Below, piece after piece: positions 57,788-64,000 of a stretch of DNA of 64,000 nt. Position numbers and translations under genes: made by a program. The notes under the pieces are model-generated. The model was not told the origin of the DNA. It searched no databases and saw only the letters and a program-made list of their open reading frames with translations. Origin of the DNA: Cryptomeria japonica (Eukaryota > Streptophyta > Pinopsida > Cupressales > Cupressaceae); NCBI RefSeq assembly GCF_030272615.1, contig NC_081410.1, positions 118,861,140 to 118,925,139 of the forward strand, written 5' to 3'. Position 1 is the stretch's first letter, and every line of letters begins with the position of its first letter.

Positions 57788-58250
57788 TGTTAGATATCAT
57801 ATATTTGTATGGGTTGACAACAATATAATGGTAGGTATTGATGTTTAATGATATGAATTCATAGTGAATTATTAAAGATGTTTTTAGATTAGATCATGTA
57901 GAGTTTTTAATTTTTCAGTTTTTTTTAATCACTCTGATGATAGATTATAAAGTGTGATTTGAAACATTGATGTAAAAAATTGTACACAATCTAAATTCAG
58001 AAGTATCTGTAATAACACCTATTGTATTAGAACTATCATATCTGTATATAATGTTGATATCACATAGTTAACAAGTGTCACGTAGTGGTGAGTACTTGTC
58101 CTTTTAGTATTGTAATAAAAATATTTGTTGTAATTCTTAATTTTTATAATTTTGAATTATTGTTATTATAAAATTATATTACAAAAATACTAACTATAAC
58201 TCTTACTTAAATAAAATAATATTAATAATTACAATATAATATAAATATTG
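57788..58250. other. 3' flank of NPF copy 2 with MITE remnant
   Basis: No gene. A single hairpin of the intron-1 MITE family lies at about 57,905-58,015 ('tctgatgatagattataaag' and 'cattgatgtaaaaaattgta'). Confidence 0.55.
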
Positions 58251-58259
58251 GTCTTAATG

Positions 58260-58770
58260 AGTCTCTTGAGGTTGATTTGGATTCCAAGGGGAAGGAAGTT
58301 GTTGATTGGATGAAACCGGATGTAGAATTGGTGAAAGCCAACTTTAACGGGGCATCAAGAGAGAATGTGGGCCCTTTAGGTGTAAGCTTTGTGGCAAGAG
58401 ATTGGAACATAAATATTTTCGCAATTGGAGCTAAAAGATTGAAGGGAGGTACAAACAATGAAATCAAAATGCAAGCAGTTTTATTAGCAATCAAGATGGC
58501 CAAGAAATTATCAATATCGTAATCGCATTTGGAGAGTGATTCTCTAATTATTATCAATGCCATTATCTGGGGTTAAATTCCAACGTAAAAATTAAATAAA
58601 TATGTTAAAATTATAACAGAACTTTTAATAACTTTTAAAGATTTTAAAATTACTCATGTGTTGAGGAATAGAAATATGGTGGTGGACAGGTTGTCGAAGT
58701 AGGCGTTGTCATTAATGGAGGAGCAAACAAAATTTTATTGGGAGGATCTTTGAGAGATCCAACTTGATTA
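58260..58770 (+). pseudogene. Isolated RNase H (RVT_3-type) fragment
   Basis: WMKPDVELVKANFNGASREN then GVSFVARDW, AKRLKGGTNNEIKMQAVLLA, HLESDSLIIINAIIWG, and a tail ITHVLRNRNMVVDRLS make up the plant LINE-type RNase H. It has stops at about 58,519 and 58,573 and an Asp-to-Asn change in the first catalytic motif (family NFDGAS). No reverse transcriptase lies upstream, so it is a 5'-truncated LINE remnant. Confidence 0.75.
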
Positions 58771-58879
58771 ATAGTGATGGGTTGTATGCCGCTAATTGCA
58801 ACAACCATAATGGAAAGGTGTGTAGTTTAAATGCGATGGGACGAGCATTCTGTTTTAAAGGCATTTTGGTCATTTTTAC

Positions 58880-59560
58880 CGTACAACTATTTGAAATTAG
58901 TGTAAGGTGGCATGCAGAGGGTTGGTGGTGAAGAGTTGCAAGATGGAGGTGAATTTTATCCTGGTTACTACTAAGTAGCACTTGGCATTTTTGGGTCAAA
59001 TCTTGAAGAAGAGAATACAAAGCATTTCCAAGCATGATGATCCTCTCTTTCTGTAGATTTTGGACATCCTTCTTGGGGAAGATGACAATAGAGCAACGAT
59101 ATCAAACTAATATCGATATCGTTTCACTGTTTGTGGTATGGGGTTTGGAACAAGGAAGTAAAGAGGATGTCTGGTGGGTCCTAAAGGAATGTGTGGATGA
59201 TGAGTGGACTTTTGGTTTGAGGTTGATTCTAAAGTTGGCACGTCTTGGTGAAGGTCTCATTACATCGAAGGGCAACTGGTTGAAAATTGGAGATCAAAAT
59301 TCACCGCTTCAACTTTTCATTTGGTGGAGTGAGTCAAGTGATATGGATGAAAGGAAAGTTGAAGCTCATATTGGTTGAAGGCTTTGAAAAATAATCTTTG
59401 TAAATGTAGACTGGAATGAGATGGTGTTGGTGAACCGAAGGAGTAGAAAGGGAAAGCTCGTGTGAAGTTCAAACTTGAAGATTATTGGGTCAATGGACCT
59501 CTCAAGGAAGCCAAACAATAGTTTGTAAGGAAATGGTAAAAAATTTGTGGACACTCTGTA
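58880..59560 (+). pseudogene. Coding-like tail after RNase H fragment
   Basis: A 114-codon frame at 59034-59378 (YQTNIDIVSLFVVWGLEQGS ... GNWLKIGDQNSPLQLFIWW) and nearby broken frames follow the RNase H fragment on the same strand. The family is unrecognised. As in the LINE at 41-43 kb, protein-like sequence continues beyond RNase H, but the two tails do not look alike. Confidence 0.35.
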
Positions 59561-60433
59561 GATTTTTTATAGTCCATATATATATGTGTCTCCAATTTTG
59601 TTGTGTATAAATGGCCCATCGTAGTAACAATCTTGGGTATATTTCATATATTTATGAATAGGGAAGTCGGTCGATATGGGAAATGTTGCTATGTGTTAGG
59701 TACTGATGTGGTGGTTTAGTGTGTGGAGGGGTAGTTAGGGTTTGTAGTCCTTTAAATTTTACAGTTACAGACTACTGAATACTTTATAAAATATGAAATT
59801 TAAATATTAATAAAAATACTATATTACCCATCAAAAAAATATATAATTTATAAACATTAGTGAAAATATACTATTTTCTTAAGAATATAATCCTAATTTA
59901 ATTATAAAATCTACATAATTATAATTATAATAATAAAATTAATCTTAAACTTAATTATTAATTATTAGTTTAAGATTAAATATATTATTTTAATTATATT
60001 TATGTTATACTAATTGTAATTGATCTTAATAAAATAACTATTAATAAATTTTATAATATGATATGATATAAATAATAAAGTGAAAATATGCATTTTTTAA
60101 TGACTAAATGAAAAGTATTTAAATTTATGATTAAATGTTATAAAATTATATTGCATATATTAAAATGATTAAAAAGAAAAATACAATTTTCAAAAAGTAT
60201 TAATAAGAAGTAAATGATTTCCAAAAAAAATTATACAAAATTATAACTATCAAAGTACATACTTAGGTTTATTTTTTTAGTAGAAATATTTGTTGTGTAA
60301 TGCTTACTGAAATAGTTTAAGTATTTATTTACATTTTTATTTTATTTTATTTAAATGGTGTGAATCATATCCCTATACAATAGTTAATTGATTTGATTAC
60401 TTATATTACCAAAACTAAAATAAAAATTATTAA

Positions 60434-60439
<6 letters not shown>
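59561..60439. other. Non-coding, very AT-rich
   Basis: Mostly A/T words such as 'aattataatt' and 'taaaatatta'. No feature is supported. Confidence 0.5.

Positions 60440-60512
<73 letters not shown>
60440..60512. repeat. (CA)n then (AT)n microsatellite
   Basis: About 30 CA units followed by a short AT run abut the LTR element at 60,513. Confidence 0.97.
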
Positions 60513-60821
60513 TGAAGAAGTTGAGAAATACAACTTCAGAGATCCTGAGAACATCTGCAAGCAAAATACATGTCACAAGAGAAGAATGGAGGCAAAAAAA
60601 CAATAATGGCTCTGAAGAAAAATATTAACATTCAAAGAGGGAATGAAAAATAAATACAATACAATCCTTATAAAAGGAGATTTTGCAACCCTAAAGAAAC
60701 CTTAAAGGGATAATGTGTATTTAATAATTAGGCCTACAATATTATTAAATGCTTAAGTTTAACTCAAGTGTAGAGGATAATTAAATAAATAATTATTGGC
60801 TAATACATTATAACTCTAACA
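60513..60821 (-). repeat. LTR of short element (3' LTR on minus strand)
   Basis: TGAAGAAGTTGAGAAATACA to ACTCTAACA. It pairs with 62816-63149, which has about 25 extra bases from small AT-rich inserts. Confidence 0.85.
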
Positions 60822-62803
60822 CCCCCCCTTAAGATGAACTTAGGGAGTAGCTAAAAACAATTAAGGATTAAAAATGCATGTAAACAAAATGCATGAAAGT
60901 AACAATGGGTCCCAACAACTAGGCCTGATGAGGTACCCAAGTACAAAAGATCTCTCACAACTGGAGAAAAGAAGAAAACCTCATGGGAAAAACTCCTCTC
61001 CTAAAGAGATTAATACAAGTGAAGGACTGAAGAAGCCTCCAAACAAGAGAATGTCCCAGAAAAAAGGAACAAAGGATGAACATGAAGAACACCACTGAAG
61101 CATGAAGCTGCAAACACTGTCATCGAATAACTATTGATCTGAAGAACCTCCACTAAAATAGAAGATGATCAGGTAGAGAAGATTGTAATCTGCATCAGTG
61201 CCCTCAAATAACACTACTCGAACATATAGATGGCAAAAACACCAAAGTCTGAAGAGCTAATCAATCGAAGATGGAAGGTTGCCTCCAAAAATAGGAATGA
61301 AAGAGTGTCCATATGGTAAATGATCCATCTCACCAAAATGCATAGATAACCAGCCACTGCATCCACCTACTACATAGGAGCAAATACTGAATACATAGCT
61401 CACTCCAACGAACCAAGGAAGCATTAGAACCAACAACCAACATGAGAAACCCCCCCATAATGCTGACAAGGGAAAGTGGATGAGTACGCTGAAACTGAAT
61501 GCCAAGAAAAACTCCATGATGAAGAACCAGGAACATCAAGAGTGCATCAAAAAGTACAAACACATATAAAGGCTAGTGTCATGAAAAGGACACTCACTTG
61601 ACACACATCATAAGGCTAATGTCGTGGAACGAACACTCAGGTGACAAAGGTAGATGGTAAACAAAGGAAAACATCAAACCCCCCATGACACTTTATAATG
61701 GAGTGCGAGTACAATAAGGCACAAGATATGCAAGATCCCAAGCATGCAAGGCATAGTGACACTTTATCTCAATGTGTTTACAAAAACTAAAATGCTTATA
61801 AAATGATGTATACAATGCTCAAAGAAAACAAAAGGCTAGAAATATAGAAATAATAGTCAAAGATGAGTCATCTCACACAAAGAAAAGGATCCCAGGCACT
61901 GAAACATCCAAGATATTCACCAAAGTGCATAAATGCAAAACATTGAATAAAATGTACCTAGTGTAGAATCTGGAAAGAATACCCATACCACTGGAAAGTG
62001 CACATAACCAACTTTCCAACGATATTTCATGTGCCAAAAATGGAGTCTGGATGCTCAAGATATGCCTCCCGGGGTACAAAAATGAACTTCTGGCTTTGAC
62101 GTAAAAAAAGACATCAAAATAGCAAAAACAGAAGGTCAAACCTCCAAATCTAAAGAGAGCTCGGAAAGAGATTTCCAACACCTATTCGTTTGCCAAAAAT
62201 TGACTCTGTTTGCGCAAGTTATGGCAAACAAATAACCCCTTATCAAAAAGACTTTCAAGAGGGGTCTAGTGGTGACTGGGCGGAGCTGCCGGCGGAGGTG
62301 GCGGGTCTGTTGGTGGTGGCGGTCAGCCGATGGTGTCTGCAGGTGGTGGCGGTCAGCTGATAGTGTCTGCAAGTGGTGGCGGTCACCGCTAACTGTTACT
62401 GTCGCTGCTGGTGGCGGTTATCATTGCTGCTAGCCGGTGATGAGTAAATTGTCGACGACAGCGGTTTCAGTGACCAGTAATGTGATCGTAGCGGTGCGGA
62501 GATCGCATCGGCCAGGGAACACTATTAAAATGTCCCCAAAATATTTTTTTTCTCGAAATGGGTGCCCAAAAGGGCAAAAAACTAAAAAAAATTGAAAGGG
62601 CCAGGGTTGTCCAAATTGGACGAATTTTATATGAAAATGGGGTTTTTTGGGTATTCTGAGCTCAACCGTGAGGTTTGTTTGAGTCCAAAATGCCTACAAA
62701 CAAAGAAGCACCCCAAATTCAAATTAAAAACTTTGAAATTTTTGAAACCCTAGCCTATAAAAAATTCTTCTGAAAAATCAGGAACAAGTAGCAATAGATG
62801 TAG

Positions 62804-62815
62804 GCTCTGATACCA
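62804..62815 (-). other. Primer-binding site of short LTR element
   Basis: The minus strand reads TGGTATCAGAGC, directly next to the LTR, the same site used by the element at 1.9-6.9 kb. Confidence 0.88.
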
Positions 62816-63149
62816 TGAAGAAGTTGAGAAATACAACTTTAGAGATCCCAAGAACACTTGCAAGCAAAATACCTGTCACAAGAGAAGAATGGAGGCGGAA
62901 AAACAATAATGTCTCTGAAGAAAAAGTTTATCGTTCAGAGAGGGAATGAAAAAGAAATACAATACAATCCTTATAAAAGGAGATTATGCAACACTAAAGA
63001 AACCCTAAAGGGATAATGTGTATTTAATAATTAAAATAATTATTAAATACCTACAATATTATTAAATGCCTAAGTTTAGCTTAGGTGTAGAGGATAATAG
63101 CCTAATAATTAAATAAATAATTATTAGCTAATACATGATAACTCTAACA
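62816..63149 (-). repeat. LTR of short element (5' LTR on minus strand)
   Basis: 334 bp, beginning on the minus strand TGTTAGAGTT and ending CTTCTTCA next to the primer site. Confidence 0.85.
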
Positions 63150-64000
63150 TATAGATAGATAGATAGTTAGATAGATAGAGATCAATTTATTTACAAAATT
63201 ATCAATTAAAAATGAAAAGTGCAAAAAAATTGCTTAATTAGGATTAAGTGAATGCAATAGTACTCGCCTAATGACAAATACTAATAATCTCATTTTATAT
63301 CTATTGGTGAAAGATTATTTAAGTAGACATGAACATCAGATTATAAAGATCAATATAAACTCATGAATTTTCAATCATAACCTAGTTAATTGCTACGTGT
63401 AATCATTTCCATAAGAATGTAGATTCAAGATGTCTCTCATTTCTTTAATCATAGACAATTCAAACATCACTCTTCATTAAAACTAGGTATTTATGACATA
63501 GTTTATCACTAATTCTTCACATTGGTCATTTCGTCAATTTTGGGAGATTTAGCTTGTGAATACAATGTCTATCAACCTACCTCTCTCCATGTCAATAATA
63601 TCTATTAGAAACAATTCAAAATGTGTCTTTGTGATTTAAATATAGTTAAATCCCATTGTATTTTGATTCAAATTTATGCATAATTTTGTCTCTCGAAATA
63701 GGTGGCATAGGAACCCATGTTGGGACTCTACTATATCACATCACACATTTACATTGTTATCAAAATCTATAATCACTCTCACAATTAATTTTAATAGTCT
63801 ATAATATTGGGTGCACACTATATATCATAAATATAAAATATTGTATTAATCTACTTAACATTCACCAACATATTGCACACTAACATTACTCATTTTCCAA
63901 AATATTACAATACTTCCTTGTCCAAACATCCATCGTCAACATCTTGTGATCATATACAAGTAGTATATATAGATATAATTCACATCTTTCTTAATTGATG
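63150..64000. other. Non-coding AT-rich end of window
   Basis: A short (GATA)n tract lies at 63,151-63,180. Around 63,880-63,990, 'caacatcttgtgatcatata' with neighbouring words resembles 38,935-38,985 in the 3' flank of NPF copy 1. This may be the displaced 3' flank of copy 2. No gene is seen. Confidence 0.45.

Larger units (their letters stand above)
60513..63149 (-). mobile_element. Short non-coding LTR retrotransposon, sister of the 1.9-6.9-kb element
   Basis: LTRs at 60513-60821 (309 bp) and 62816-63149 (334 bp) flank 2.0 kb. On the minus strand the primer site TGGTATCAGAGC abuts the LTR at 62,804-62,815, and a polypurine tract abuts the other LTR at 60,822-60,828. Just inside that tract, 'cttaag-tg-aactta-gg' and 'atgggtcc' then 'gaggtacccaagtacaaa' echo 2,380-2,480 of the first element, so the two share an ancestor or a helper. 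A GC-rich block at 62,250-62,520 parallels the leader of the first element. No credible coding frame remains. The flanks tatat and tatag suggest a 5-bp target duplication in TA-rich DNA. Confidence 0.85.

Noticed and set aside
62136-62372. Minus-strand frame with repeated Asp-Arg-His-His
   Set aside because: It arises from a short GC-rich 'ggtggcggtcagc' repeat in the leader of a non-coding LTR element.

Overview
This window is nuclear DNA from a seed plant. The evidence is spliced genes with canonical GT-AG introns, plant-type Ty1/copia elements whose primer sites match initiator Met-tRNA, a plant L1-type LINE with an RNase H domain, tRNA-derived SINEs and AT-rich intergenic DNA. The very high density of decayed retroelements and the lack of other host genes would suit a large genome such as a conifer or other gymnosperm. 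That placement is an inference, and I cannot name the species.

Layout. About 1.4-8.8 kb: a broken hAT-type (ZNF862/C17orf113-like) transposase gene, split by a 5,027-bp LTR element (1889-6915, minus strand) that keeps gag and a protease remnant but has no integrase or reverse transcriptase. About 9.8-16.3 kb: degenerate reading frames of unknown family, short tandem repeats and two modest ORFs (15022-15486 minus; 15895-16311 plus). 16,817-23,830: a complete but inactivated Ty1/copia element with 1.2-kb LTRs, inserted into one copy of a duplicated non-coding repeat whose sister copy follows at 24.2-24.7 kb. About 25-31 kb: non-coding DNA with a degenerate minus-strand frame, a 44-bp tandem triplet, a local duplication and a possible solo LTR.

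The only convincing intact host genes are two copies of a four-exon NRT1/PTR-family (NPF) membrane transporter, at 31,791-37,097 and 54,362-57,787, both on the plus strand. They lie in a direct segmental duplication (roughly 29.87-37.3 kb and 51.27-57.8 kb) that includes promoter, introns and upstream flank. Exons 1-3 have identical lengths in the two copies; introns differ by insertions. A third, truncated C-terminal copy at about 38.05 kb was made by a separate tandem duplication of the 3' end of the first gene. Both genes carry the same hairpin MITE family in intron 1 and the same tRNA-derived repeats in intron 3. The second gene has a private 95-bp minisatellite (52,741-53,524) a few hundred bases upstream of its TATA box.

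Between the two genes lies an 8.26-kb LINE (40,833-49,088, minus strand) bounded by a perfect 16-bp target-site duplication. It has ORF1, endonuclease, reverse transcriptase and RNase H, plus about 2.2 kb of unexplained coding-like sequence downstream of RNase H. A SINE with a 20-bp target-site duplication lies at 50.47-50.74 kb. After the second transporter come an isolated RNase H fragment (58.26-58.77 kb), a (CA)n tract and a 2.6-kb non-coding LTR element (60,513-63,149) related to the one at 1.9-6.9 kb.

The working genes appear to be the transporter pair. Their substrate cannot be read from sequence. Both lack the usual proton-coupling ExxE[K/R] motif of transmembrane helix 1, which is the most functionally interesting point.
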